The translations under genes were made by a program, and so were the position numbers. 64,000 bases of DNA from Phycisphaera sp. (GTDB lineage: Bacteria; Planctomycetota; Phycisphaerae; Phycisphaerales; SM1A02): the NCBI GenBank assembly GCA_016124975.1, contig WGMP01000012.1:1-64000 (forward strand), written 5' to 3'. Position 1 is the first letter of the stretch; each line of letters begins with the position of its first letter. Below the pieces are notes generated by a model. That model was not told the DNA's origin. It was given only the letters and a program-made list of their open reading frames with translations, and ran no database searches. Positions 44,622-53,308 of the stretch are shown here, in pieces.

Positions 44622-45650
44622 ATGCAGAGGATCACGACGAAGGACACGCAAGAGTCGGCGCGCCGAACCTGGGACGAGGCGAAGGGTGTCGAGTGCATCG
44701 TGCCCTTCGACTTCACCGACGCCTCCCGCCGCGCGCTGCGCTGGGCGGTCTCGATCGCGCGCGGAGCCCGCGTTCCGATGCGGATCGCGCTCGTCCACGC
44801 CATCGAGCCGACCGCGCTCGGGGAAAGCGATGACTTTCGCGCGCTGCTCGAGGCGCGCGGGCGCGAACGCATGCTCGCCGAGTGCGACGGGCTCGCGCCG
44901 CGGGGTGCGCGCGGAGGCGTCGCCATCGTGCGCGAATGTGAGGTCGGCGACCTTGTCGACCTGGTGCGCTCGCGCGCCGGTCGCGCGCCGCGTGCGCTTG
45001 TCGTCGTCGGCGACCGAGGCCTCGGCGCCGTGCGGCGCGCGATCCTCGGAAGCGCCACGGAGCGTCTGCTGCGCGAGCTGGAGTGTCCGATGCTCGTCGT
45101 GCGCAGCGAACCAGAGCGTGACGCCCCGCCAGCCGTGCGCGCGGTGCTCGTCGCGACCGACTTCTCGCGCGACGCGGAGGCCGCGCTCGAGGCCGCGCAT
45201 CTCCTGTGTGACGCCGCGACACCGGTCGACGGCGCGGTCCGCGTCGAGTTCGTGCATGTCGTCTCGCCCGCGCCGCTCCTCGAGGTGTCGGAGCGCGCGA
45301 GCCTGACGGCGACGCCCGCGCAGGCGCCTGTCCCGGCGCCCGAGCTTCCGCCTGCGGAGGTCGCGATCGCGGAGGCGGGAATCGCGCGCGCCCTTGAGGA
45401 CGCCGCACAGGCGTTTCGCGCGGCGGCACGCGCAGCGGGTGCGGAGGTCGAGGTGGCGACGCGCATCGAGCACGGTGACCTTGTGCGCGCGCTTGCGCAC
45501 GAGGCGGATCGCACGGCCGCCTCGGTGATCGTGCTGGGGCGGCACGCGGTCGGCATGCTCGAGCGGATGCTCACGGGAAGCACGGCCGAGCGGCTGGTGC
45601 ACGCCACGCGGCGCTCCGTGCTCACGGCCCGAGCGCCCGCGCCTCGATGA
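44622..45650 (+). CDS. Tandem-domain universal stress protein (UspA family)
   Basis: A 342-residue protein with two Usp domains. Domain 1 (about residues 20-165) has CIVPFDFTDASRRALRWA and the nucleotide-binding motif VVGDRGLGAVRRAILGSATERLLRE. Domain 2 (about 170-340) begins VLVATDFSRDAEAAL and ends VLGRHAVGMLERMLTGSTAERLV. The G-2x-G-9x-G-S/T pattern is present in both, suggesting ATP binding. Cytoplasmic. An AGGGAG ribosome binding site precedes the ATG. First gene of the rightward series Usp, BON, Hsp20, DUF892. Confidence 0.93.
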   Translation: MQRITTKDTQESARRTWDEAKGVECIVPFDFTDASRRALRWAVSIARGARVPMRIALVHAIEPTALGESDDFRALLEARGRERMLAECDGLAPRGARGGVAIVRECEVGDLVDLVRSRAGRAPRALVVVGDRGLGAVRRAILGSATERLLRELECPMLVVRSEPERDAPPAVRAVLVATDFSRDAEAALEAAHLLCDAATPVDGAVRVEFVHVVSPAPLLEVSERASLTATPAQAPVPAPELPPAEVAIAEAGIARALEDAAQAFRAAARAAGAEVEVATRIEHGDLVRALAHEADRTAASVIVLGRHAVGMLERMLTGSTAERLVHATRRSVLTARAPAPR

Positions 45651-45774
45651 GCGCAGGCGATCGCGGAAGCGTCCCCGTGGCCGAGATGCGTGCCTCATGG
45701 CCAAATTGCAGCGGTCCGGATGACGGTGGACGGACCGAACTCGCACCAGCCACCAGGACCAGCGGAGGACGGAC

Positions 45775-46458
45775 ATGGCCATTTCAACGGCAATCGTGAA
45801 GAGCGACTCGCAAATCAAGGGCGATGTGCTCAACGAGCTCAAGTGGGACTCGCGCGTCGACGAGACCGATGTCGGCGTGCAGGTGAAGGAGGGCGTCGTG
45901 ACGCTCACGGGAAGCGTGAATGTCTACGCGAAGAAGATCGCCGCGCGCGAGGCTGCGCACCGCGTGCACGGCGTGCTCGATGTGGTCGACGAGCTGCAGG
46001 TGAAGGTGCCGGGAATCGGCGCCCGCACCGACACCGACATCGCCCGCGGCGTGCGCGACGCGCTTGAGTGGGATGCCTTCGTCCCCGACGAGAAGATCAC
46101 CTCGACCGTCTCGCTCGGCATCGTCACGCTCGAAGGCGCCGTGCAGACCTGGTCGCAGCGCGCCGACGCCGAGCGGGTCGTGCGTGGGCTCGCGGGAGTC
46201 CGCGGGGTCATCAACCAGATCACGGTGGCGGCGAAGCCGGTCGACACGACGCGCCTGAAGACCGACATCGAGGAAGCGCTCGAGCGCCAGGCCGAGCGCG
46301 AGGCGCGCCGCATCGGCATCACCATCAAGGACGGCGTCGTCATGCTCACGGGCCGCGTCCGCTCGTGGGTCGAGAAGGACACCATCGACCGCGTGGTCGG
46401 CTTCGCGCCGGGCGTCCGACGCGTCGACGACCGTCTCGTGGTCGACCCGTACTCGTGA
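45775..46458 (+). CDS. Triple BON-domain protein
   Basis: A 227-residue protein of three consecutive BON domains: IKGDVLNELKWDSRVDETDVGVQVKEGVVTLTGSV (residues about 13-75), DIARGVRDALEWDAFVPDEKI...TLEGAV (about 85-150) and IEEALERQAEREARRIGITIKDGVVMLTGRV (about 160-225). The domain binds phospholipid or ligands and is common in osmotic-stress proteins. No signal peptide or lipobox is visible, so this copy seems cytoplasmic, which is a noted difference from OsmY. GGAGGAC precedes the ATG. Confidence 0.92.
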   Translation: MAISTAIVKSDSQIKGDVLNELKWDSRVDETDVGVQVKEGVVTLTGSVNVYAKKIAAREAAHRVHGVLDVVDELQVKVPGIGARTDTDIARGVRDALEWDAFVPDEKITSTVSLGIVTLEGAVQTWSQRADAERVVRGLAGVRGVINQITVAAKPVDTTRLKTDIEEALERQAEREARRIGITIKDGVVMLTGRVRSWVEKDTIDRVVGFAPGVRRVDDRLVVDPYS

Positions 46459-46570
46459 CGGCGCGTCGTATGACGGCTTGATCGATCGCCGCCGTGAATC
46501 GCCGCGCCAGGCTGGCGCGCGTCCACCGTATCAACTCCATTGACATGCTGAAACGAAAGGAAAAACGCAC

Positions 46571-47080
46571 ATGAACCTGACGCTCTTCAACAGGATGCCC
46601 TTCTTCGATGAACTCACCCGCACGCGCGACGACATGGATCGCGCCATGGAGCGCATGCTCGGAAGGGCGCTCTCCACGATGGCCGCGACCAACGGCGGTA
46701 CGACGCGCACCGAGGGCTGGATTCCGCCGATCGACGTGAGCGAGACCGATGACGAGATCGTGGTGCGAACCGAGGTGCCGGGCATTCCCGTCCGCGACCT
46801 CGAGATCTCGATCACGGGCACCTCGCTCTCGATCTCCGGCCGCAAGGAGGAGAAGGAAGAGGTCGACGAGGAGAACTTCTACCGCTGCGAGCGGCGCTTC
46901 GGCGCGTTCCGCCGCGTGATCGATCTTCCCGACTCGATCGATCCCGACCGAGTGAACGCCGAGAGCGAGAACGGCGTCGTGACAGTCCATGTCGCCAAGA
47001 AGCCCGGGCAGCGCGGCAAGCGCATCGAGGTCAAGGCCGAGGCGAAGCCCGCGGGGCGCCGCGTGCCCGTGCCTGGCTGA
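46571..47080 (+). CDS. Hsp20/alpha-crystallin small heat shock protein
   Basis: A 169-residue small heat shock protein: N-terminal arm (FFDELTRTRDDMDRAMERMLGRAL), then the alpha-crystallin domain from about residue 48 (WIPPIDVSETDDEIVVRTEVPGI to SENGVVTVHVAKKP). The C-terminal anchoring I-x-I/V motif is represented by RIEVKAEAKP. ATP-independent holdase for unfolded proteins. GAAAGGAAAA lies upstream of the ATG. Part of the stress gene series. Confidence 0.95.
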   Translation: MNLTLFNRMPFFDELTRTRDDMDRAMERMLGRALSTMAATNGGTTRTEGWIPPIDVSETDDEIVVRTEVPGIPVRDLEISITGTSLSISGRKEEKEEVDEENFYRCERRFGAFRRVIDLPDSIDPDRVNAESENGVVTVHVAKKPGQRGKRIEVKAEAKPAGRRVPVPG

Positions 47081-47219
47081 GGCGCATCGCCTCGCCGCCA
47101 CTCGACCGTCACCGCATTCGTCCGACAAACCCAGCCGTCGCCCGGCCCGCGCGCGCCGCAGGCCGGGCGACGGTCTCCGCAGCACCAGGCGACCACGCCA
47201 CGCAACGAAAGGAACATCC

Positions 47220-47747
47220 ATGCCCACCGCGGCACCGTCCACCATGCACTCCCTCAAGGACCTCCTCGTCGAGCAGCTACACGAGCTTCATGCAAGCGAG
47301 AGCCACTCGCAGGCCGTCCTCGCTCGCCTCGCAAGCGCCGCCTCGAGCCCGAAGCTCGTCGAGGCCCTGCGCGGGCATCTCGACGAGACCAAGCAGCACG
47401 TCGCGCGCGTCGAGCGCGTGTTCGGCGAGATCGGCGCGAAGCCCAAGCGACTCGAGACGCACGGCTCGAAGGGAATCCTCGAGGACTGCGCGGAGATCGC
47501 CTCGCGTTCCAAGATCGATCCACATGTGCGCGATGCCGCCATCATCGCCGCCGTGCAGCGCCTCGAGCATGACGAGATGGCCGGCTACGGCTGCGCACGC
47601 ACCTGGGCCATGCTGCTCGGCCACACCGCTTCGGCGTCGGAGCTCCTCAAGACGCTGACGGAGGAGCGGCGATTCGACGAGAGCCTGAGCAAGATCGCAG
47701 AGACCCTCAACAAAGCGGCGCTCGAGCCCGCCGGGTCGACGCGCTGA
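47220..47747 (+). CDS. YciE/YciF-like ferritin-fold protein (DUF892)
   Basis: A 175-residue helical protein: MHSLKDLLVEQLHELHASESHSQAVLARLA at the start and HVRDAAIIAAVQRLEHDEMAGYGCARTWAMLLG in the middle are classic DUF892 segments. They supply Glu/His ligands for a di-iron site at the spaced ExxH positions. YciF-type proteins are stress-induced and some oxidise iron. The ATG has GAAAGGAA upstream. Last gene of the rightward stress series; a strong inverted repeat follows. Confidence 0.92.
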   Translation: MPTAAPSTMHSLKDLLVEQLHELHASESHSQAVLARLASAASSPKLVEALRGHLDETKQHVARVERVFGEIGAKPKRLETHGSKGILEDCAEIASRSKIDPHVRDAAIIAAVQRLEHDEMAGYGCARTWAMLLGHTASASELLKTLTEERRFDESLSKIAETLNKAALEPAGSTR

Positions 47748-47778
47748 AGCCCCGTGGGGTGAGAAGATCCGGGGGGAG

Positions 47779-47831
47779 AAACGACACAACCGCGGGACGG
47801 CGCATCGGTCGCCGTTCCGCGGTTGTCGTTT
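47779..47831 (+). terminator. Long inverted repeat after the DUF892 gene
   Basis: An extended near-perfect inverted repeat (left arm from about 47779, right arm ending about 47831, 7-base loop) contains AACCGCGG and ACGGCG blocks with complements, and ends in TTGTCGTTT. It lies 30 bases after the DUF892 stop and probably terminates the stress operon. Confidence 0.85.
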
Positions 47832-47870
47832 CGCGCCGTGCATCTCGGGGCTGCTGGCACCCCTGGTTCG

Positions 47871-48207
47871 GGACTCCGACGGTGTGCATCGTCCGACACG
47901 ACAATCATGTGTGGGGACTCCGACGATCTGAGGTGATCTGAACCGTGCGACACGACAATCAGGGGTGCCCGTGGACTTCAGTCCGCGGAACGGATGATGT
48001 CAGCCGTCGACTCCGACGGTTGTCGTTCCGGGGACTTCGTCCCCGGGCACCCATGGGTGACGACTCCGACGGTGTGGATCGTCCGACACGACAATCATGT
48101 GTGGGGACTCCGACGATCTGAGATGATCTGAACCGTGCGACACGACAATCAGGGGTGCCCGTGGACTTCAGTCCGCGGAACGGATGATGTCAGCATTCGA
48201 CTCCGAC
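47871..48207. repeat. Two 147-bp direct repeats, 190 bp apart, with internal hairpins
   Basis: Copy one covers about 47871-48017 and copy two about 48061-48207. By eye they differ at only a handful of positions. Each contains two versions of CCGACACGACAATCA (one with GTGCG) and a GGACT-TC-AGTCC hairpin. The 43-base spacer carries GGGGAC-TTC-GTCCCC. The phrase GACTCCGACG recurs at least five times. The whole 47748-48225 stretch is gene-free. It is not CRISPR-like, since spacing and length do not match. Confidence 0.92.
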
Positions 48208-48225
48208 GCGCGTCGGGTACGCCCG

Positions 48226-50232
48226 CTAGAGCGCGAATGGATAGGTCTCGGGCGTTCCCTCGCTTCGTGGCGTGGGCAGCGGCTCGATGGCGCGCGTCTC
48301 GTCGATCCAGATGTACTCGTCGAACTGCGCGGGGAGCGTGGCCTGGAAGTAGTGGCTCACGAGCTCGGTCGCGGGGCGGTAGATCACGCCGATCGCGCGC
48401 TCGAGCCGAGGGTGCAGGAGTTCCGTGCGCAGCGACGCGAAGTGTGGCCGGCGCAAGGGCAGCATGAACATCCCGCGCCCCGATCCGTGGCAGAGCCGCT
48501 CGTAGCTGTCCTCGTGCGACGGGCGGACGGGCATCACCCGCATCGGTGCGTCCCAGTTCGCTGCCGCCGCAACCGTGCCGCGATCCGTGCCGAATCCGAC
48601 GATGTACGCGCCGTCCCCGAACCTCTCGCGCGCAAGCTGTCCGAGATTGATCTCGCCGTGCATTCCCATCTCAGTGGCCGAGGCGTTTCCGACATGCGAG
48701 TTGTGCGCCCAGACCACGGCCTTCGCGTCGGGCCCGTTGCGCGCGAGGAGCGCCTCGAGCGTCTCGAACATGTGGCGGTCGCGCAGGTTCCACGACTCGC
48801 GCGCGCCGCGGTACATCGCGCGGTAGTAGCGCTCGGCCTCGCGCACGACGGTTGCGTTGCGCACGGCGTCGAAGTGCGCGTCGTCATCCGCGGCGAGGCG
48901 CATGTTCTGATCGAGGATCTCGCGCAGCGTGGCCAGCGCCTCCTCCTCGCAGTGTGGCTGCGTGCCGGCCGCAGCGCCGCGTCCGTAGGTCGCGGGGTCG
49001 CGCTCCCAGGGCGTGAAGCACGCGTAGAGCTCGCGAGCGCGGAATGCGGCGCGGGGGTCGGTTCGCTCGAGGTGGTCGAGCACGACTCCGATCGAGTTGT
49101 TCAGGCTGTAGAGATCGAGCCCGTGCACGCGCACGCGGCACGCGGGTTCGGCGAGCGACTGGTTGTGGCGCCCGATCCAATCGACGAACCGCTGCATCTC
49201 GGCGTTGCGCCACATCCATGTCGGGAAGCGGGAGAAGGGCGGGTCGCGCAGGGGAAGCGGGGGCTCGCGCCGCACTGTTCGGTCGATGCTGGCGGCGTCG
49301 GGCCAGTCCGCCTCGAGTGCGACGATGCGGAAGCCCGCGCGCGCGATCAAGGCCTCCGTGATCCGCGCGCGCATCCGATAGAACTCGCTTGTTCCGTGCG
49401 TCGATTCGCCGAGGAGCACGACCCGCGCGGAGCCGATCCTGTCGAGGATCGGCTCGAGCCGCGCGTGCTCGACCGAGGTGAACTCCTCGCAGCTGTCTGC
49501 GATCAGCCGCGAGAGTCGCTCTGCCTCGCGCGAACCGAGGCGAAGCGGCCGCCGGGCCCTGTGCGGGCCGATCGGCGCTGCGTCGCTCGCCCAGCCCTCG
49601 CTTCCCACGAGCGGCACGAACTGCACGCGCCCCAGCGACGAGCGGTCGTACTGGTGAGGCCCCGTGCGCACGATCTTGAGGAGTTCCTGCGTGTTCGGCT
49701 CGCTCCCGACCGGAATCACGAGTCGCCCGCCGATCGACAGCTGCTCGAGCAGTGCCTTGGGGACATCGGGCCCGCCCGCGGAGACGATGATCGCGTCGAA
49801 GGGCGCCTCGTCGGGCCAGCCGAGCGTGCCATCCCCCTGACGAACCCGCGCGTTCTCGATGTCGAGCGCCTCGAGTCGCGTCGAGGCGAGCGAGGCGAGC
49901 GCGGCGTGCCATTCGATCGCGCGGACCTCCTTGGCGAGGCGGCTGAACACGGCGCATGCATACCCTGAACCCGCGCCGACCTCGAGCACGCGATCGTTCG
50001 GACCGATCCGCGCGGCATCGGCCATCAGCGCCACGATGTAGGGCTGCGAGATCGTCTGCCCTTCCTCGATCGCGAGGGGCGTGTCTTCATACGCCAGCTC
50101 ATGGTCGCGCGCGGACACGAAGCGCTCCCTCGGCACCGAAAGAAACGCGCGCACGATGCGCGGATCGACGATTCCCCGCGCCTTGATCTGCGTCTCCACC
50201 ATGGCCGCCCTGCGGTCGGTCAGCGTCGTCAT
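48226..50232 (-). CDS. Fusion: protein-L-isoaspartate O-methyltransferase + erythromycin esterase-like domain
   Basis: A 668-residue two-domain protein. Residues 1-210 are PCMT: MVETQIKARGIVDPRIVRAFLSVPRERFV, GQTISQPYIVALM, and the SAM motif VLEVGAGSGYACAV; it repairs isoaspartyl residues. Residues about 240-668 are an erythromycin esterase-family domain: VVLLGESTHGTSEFYRMRA holds the catalytic-region His/Glu, followed by VVWAHNSHVGN. Many such domains do not hydrolyse macrolides, so antibiotic resistance should not be assumed. The ATG has GGGGAGCGAGAG upstream. Transcribed leftward, toward the repeat region. Confidence 0.9.
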   Translation of the reverse strand: MTTLTDRRAAMVETQIKARGIVDPRIVRAFLSVPRERFVSARDHELAYEDTPLAIEEGQTISQPYIVALMADAARIGPNDRVLEVGAGSGYACAVFSRLAKEVRAIEWHAALASLASTRLEALDIENARVRQGDGTLGWPDEAPFDAIIVSAGGPDVPKALLEQLSIGGRLVIPVGSEPNTQELLKIVRTGPHQYDRSSLGRVQFVPLVGSEGWASDAAPIGPHRARRPLRLGSREAERLSRLIADSCEEFTSVEHARLEPILDRIGSARVVLLGESTHGTSEFYRMRARITEALIARAGFRIVALEADWPDAASIDRTVRREPPLPLRDPPFSRFPTWMWRNAEMQRFVDWIGRHNQSLAEPACRVRVHGLDLYSLNNSIGVVLDHLERTDPRAAFRARELYACFTPWERDPATYGRGAAAGTQPHCEEEALATLREILDQNMRLAADDDAHFDAVRNATVVREAERYYRAMYRGARESWNLRDRHMFETLEALLARNGPDAKAVVWAHNSHVGNASATEMGMHGEINLGQLARERFGDGAYIVGFGTDRGTVAAAANWDAPMRVMPVRPSHEDSYERLCHGSGRGMFMLPLRRPHFASLRTELLHPRLERAIGVIYRPATELVSHYFQATLPAQFDEYIWIDETRAIEPLPTPRSEGTPETYPFAL

Positions 50233-50302
50233 CTCTCGCTCCCCTCGAATGCGTTCGTGCGCGGCGCCGCTCGCGCGGCGCCATGGGCCTCGTCCTCCCT
50301 CG

Positions 50303-50803
50303 TCAGGCCTCCGACGCGGGAACCGCCCGCGGGATCGCGGCGGCACACGCCGCGCGCACCGCGGGGTGTGCGCCGAGCTCCGCGGGCCGAAGCCAGCCGA
50401 GGTCGCCGCGCTCGAGCCTGAGGTCGGAACCCGTCGAGGCGATCGCGGCGCGCAGATGCCCGAGGAATCGCGGCCCTGCGAAGGCGATGGCCACCGCCTC
50501 GGGCGCGAGCGCCGCGCGCGACGCGAACCACGCCGCGACCTGGTGCGCAAAGCGGCGCTCCATCTCCTCTTCCTCGTGCCCCGTGCCTGCGAAGTGCTGC
50601 GACGCGTTCGCGCTCGGCCCTTGCCCAAGGGCGGAGGGCCGACCGTGCTCATGGAAGTCGCGCCACGGGCTCTCGAGGATTCCCGCGAGCGCCAGTCGCA
50701 CCCTGGGAAGCGCGTCGCCCGCGCCGCGGACGATGGTGCCTGTGAAAAGCGACGCCTTGCGGCTGTCGCTCACGACGAGCATGAGGGGGATCTCATCCTG
50801 CAT
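50303..50803 (-). CDS. Host attachment family protein (baeRF-like)
   Basis: A 166-residue protein matching the Host_attach pattern: LMLVVSDSRKASLFTGTIV at the start (residues about 8-26), a His-rich middle (HGRPSALGQGPSANASQHFAGTGHEEEE), and RRFAHQVAAWFASRAAL with AIAFAGPRFLGHLRAAIAS near the end. The fold is related to release factor domain 2 (baeRF). The name comes from plant-attachment screens; the role here is unknown. A GGAG ribosome binding site lies within the end of the upstream ORF, which overlaps it by 11 bp. Confidence 0.82.
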   Translation of the reverse strand: MQDEIPLMLVVSDSRKASLFTGTIVRGAGDALPRVRLALAGILESPWRDFHEHGRPSALGQGPSANASQHFAGTGHEEEEMERRFAHQVAAWFASRAALAPEAVAIAFAGPRFLGHLRAAIASTGSDLRLERGDLGWLRPAELGAHPAVRAACAAAIPRAVPASEA

Positions 50804-51149
50804 GTTGGTCTCCGTCGATGTGGAGGGGAAGTCCGAGCGGAATGCGTGGCGCGGTTCGTCGAGCCTCTTGCCGCTCCGTGGCCGCGCGAGGACCGTGCGC
50901 GACGCGCGTGGCGGCCGCGAGCAGCGACCTGAGATGGGCGCCCGCCTCGAGGCGGTTGAGCACGGGGTTTCCGCCGAAGGCGCGGCCGAGTTCGTGCGCG
51001 ATGGCATCGGTCACGGCGTCGGTGAGGTCGAGCGTGCTCTCAGGGTCGACGAGCGGCCGCACGAGAAGCCGCGGGGCGAAGGCCGCGGGGCGGGGTATGT
51101 TCCTGATTTCGACCGTGTTGTCCGAGATTGACGACGAGACGGAGTCCAA
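50793..51149 (-). CDS. Hypothetical protein overlapping the host-attachment gene
   Basis: An open frame ending 11 bp inside the host-attachment gene. Its translation includes LLVRPLVDPESTLDLTDAVTDAIAHELGRAFGGNPVLNRLEAGAHLRSLL, which reads like a genuine helical protein (hydrophobic periodicity, not the Arg/Pro mix of shadow frames). No family was recognised. No ATG or GTG is available at the plausible beginning; TTG 51149 would give 118 residues. The ribosome binding site of the next gene is embedded in its last codons, so translational coupling is possible. Confidence 0.45.
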   Translation of the reverse strand: MDSVSSSISDNTVEIRNIPRPAAFAPRLLVRPLVDPESTLDLTDAVTDAIAHELGRAFGGNPVLNRLEAGAHLRSLLAAATRVAHGPRAATERQEARRTAPRIPLGLPLHIDGDQHAG

Positions 51150-51478
51150 GGGCGATGCGGACTCGCGGACCGTGCGTCGCGGTGCCAGATGTTGCGTGCT
51201 CTGTTCCAAGAGGTGACTCCGATCGCCCGCGGTTCGTCGGGAAAGCCTGTTTTCCCCCATCTCGACAATCCAGGTCCACGCGCGTCCGTTCAAGGGCGCG
51301 GCATTCCCGGCGTGTCTTCGTCGCGGTGAAGCGATTCTGCCGAGCGCCCCGCATCGGTCGACGGGGAAGTCTCCGCAAAGGAGATCGCATGTGCGCCCAG
51401 GGCTCCGCGCATGAAAGCGGGGAAGACTCCCCGTGCATTGCTCCTTGAGGGTTTCTCTCCGCGAGCTACCGTGAGGCC
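51150..51478. other. Divergent intergenic region before the histidine kinase
   Basis: About 330 bases between the leftward hypothetical/host-attachment genes and the rightward kinase gene. The stretch 51210-51300 is somewhat less GC-rich (ctgttccaagaggtgactccg, gggaaagcctgttttccccc) and could hold promoters. GGGAAAgcctgTTTTCCCC is a small inverted repeat at about 51239-51255. No operator assignment is possible. Confidence 0.4.
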
Positions 51479-53308
51479 ATGCGTGGAAGGCAAGCGAAGA
51501 TCCGCAGGACGGGAACCCGAGGGGGCGAGCGCTCCACGCGCGCGCCTCGCTCCCCGCAGCATGTCCTCCTGCGGCTCGTCGGAGCCGAGCAAGGCGCCGA
51601 GGGCGCCGTTCCTGTCGGCTCCCTCGGCACCCCGCGGGGTGCGCGGCGCGATCCATCGAAGGCGGCGCTCGTGCGGCGCTTCGAGTCCGCGCCCGATGCG
51701 GCGCACATCGAGGATGTCCTCCTCCACTGGATACGCGTCGGTGCCGAGATCCTCGGCGCGGTCGGCGGTGTGGCGGAGCTTCGTCTGTCGGACGATCCGC
51801 GGCGTATCGCGCGCGCGCACGCGGGAATCGATGCGTCGCTCGCGGAGGCGCTCGTCGGCATCGCAGTCGACGCGCGCGCCACGCATGCGCTCGGCGAACT
51901 CCTCGTCGCACCGCTTCTCGATCACGCGGGCGTCGTCTCCGTCGTCACCATGCCGCTCGCAACAGAATCTCTCGGCGAAGTCGGCGCCATCCGCTTCCTC
52001 CTCCGCACGGAACCCGGGAATCGCGCGGCGATGCGCGCGCTGGTGCTGGGCCTTGCGCGGCGCGTCCGCGGGAGGCTCGAGGCGCGGCTCCTCACAGAGA
52101 AGTTCCGCGCCGTCAGCGGCAGGCTCGACCAGATCCTCGAGGGCGCGGCGGAGGCGATTCTCGATGTCGATGCGGCGGGCGTCGTCGTGGGCGCGAACCC
52201 GCATGCGGCTGCGATCTTCGGCCCGTCGCCGCGCGGACTGCGCGGAATCCCCGTCGAGCGGATCCTGCCCGACTGGCGCAGTGCATGCGAGGGCGCGGAG
52301 GATCGCTGTGGTGTGCGGCCGTGGCGGGAGATGACGGGCGTCCGCGGCGACGGCTCCGTCTTCACGGCGGAGGTCGTCTCCGCGCCAGCGACGCGGTTCG
52401 GCGGGTGGACGCTCTTCGCGCACGACGCTTCGCAGCGTCGCAGGCGCGAGACGGAGGGGAGGCAGTCCGAGCGCATCGCGTCGGTGGCGACGCTCGCGTC
52501 AGGGCTCGGGCATGACCTCAACAACACGCTTCTTCCCGTGCGCGCACATCTCAACGCGCTCGCGCACCTCGTCGACGACGGCATGCGTGGGCGCGCCGAG
52601 CCGCATCTCGTCGCGATCCGCGGCGGCATCGACTATCTGCAGCAGCTCGCCGACGCGCTTCACTTCCTCGCGACCGACTCCGACCATGCCCGCGGCGAGG
52701 ACGAGTCGGGCGCGGGCGATGGAGACTCGACCACGCTCCATGACTGGTGGCGCGACGCGGGGCCGCTCCTGCGCGGAGTGGTCGCGCCTCCAGCGGTTCT
52801 CGCGGTCTCCATTTCCGGGGACCTTCCTCCTGTCTCGATGCGGACCGATGCGCTCACGCGCGCGGTCCTCAACATCCTCACGAACGCCGTGGAGGCGATG
52901 CCGCGAGACCGAGATCCCTCGCTCGCCCGCGTCTCGCTGCGCGCCCGCGTCGCCGACGACTCGGGCTCAGTCCTCCTCGAGATCGGCGACAACGGCCGCG
53001 GCATGTCGGTCGAGGTCGAGCGTCGCCTCTTCGACCCGTTCTTCACGACGAAGATCCGAAGCCTCGGATCCGGCCTCGGCCTATCCATCGCGCGAAGGCT
53101 CGTCGAGTCGGCGCGCGGCCGCATCTCCGTCGAGACCGCGGTTGGGCGGGGCACCGTCGTCCGCATCGAGCTCCCTGTAGCGAGGTCCGCCTCGCGAGAT
53201 CGTCTATCGGCTTCGTCCGCCGCGCACGCGCGCGGTGGGACGAGAGAATCATTGAGTCGGAGTGAAGTGAACCACGCAGTGGAGAATCAGGAGCACAGCA
53301 ATGGGTGA
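51479..53308 (+). CDS. PAS-containing sensor histidine kinase
   Basis: A 609-residue kinase without membrane segments, so likely a cytoplasmic sensor. Residues about 65-205 look GAF-like, and a PAS domain lies at about 213-320 (LDQILEGAAEAILDVDAAG). The H-box is LASGLGHDLNNTLLPV with phospho-acceptor His345. The ATPase domain has the N-box VLNILTNAVEAM, G1 DNGRGM and G2 GSGLGLSIARRLVE. The GHDLNN H-box is typical of the NtrB-like/HPK4 group. GAGG precedes the ATG. It overlaps the response regulator gene by 8 bp and must be its partner. Confidence 0.93.
   Translation: MRGRQAKIRRTGTRGGERSTRAPRSPQHVLLRLVGAEQGAEGAVPVGSLGTPRGARRDPSKAALVRRFESAPDAAHIEDVLLHWIRVGAEILGAVGGVAELRLSDDPRRIARAHAGIDASLAEALVGIAVDARATHALGELLVAPLLDHAGVVSVVTMPLATESLGEVGAIRFLLRTEPGNRAAMRALVLGLARRVRGRLEARLLTEKFRAVSGRLDQILEGAAEAILDVDAAGVVVGANPHAAAIFGPSPRGLRGIPVERILPDWRSACEGAEDRCGVRPWREMTGVRGDGSVFTAEVVSAPATRFGGWTLFAHDASQRRRRETEGRQSERIASVATLASGLGHDLNNTLLPVRAHLNALAHLVDDGMRGRAEPHLVAIRGGIDYLQQLADALHFLATDSDHARGEDESGAGDGDSTTLHDWWRDAGPLLRGVVAPPAVLAVSISGDLPPVSMRTDALTRAVLNILTNAVEAMPRDRDPSLARVSLRARVADDSGSVLLEIGDNGRGMSVEVERRLFDPFFTTKIRSLGSGLGLSIARRLVESARGRISVETAVGRGTVVRIELPVARSASRDRLSASSAAHARGGTRESLSRSEVNHAVENQEHSNG

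Noticed and set aside
47871-48207. CRISPR array
   Set aside because: There are only two long copies with one spacer, the internal repeats are irregular, and no cas genes are present.
48184-49968. 594-residue plus-strand frame
   Set aside because: It is the antisense shadow of the PCMT-esterase gene.
48226-50232. Macrolide resistance determinant
   Set aside because: The erythromycin esterase family is broad and the domain is fused to a repair methyltransferase in a stress island; resistance cannot be claimed from sequence.
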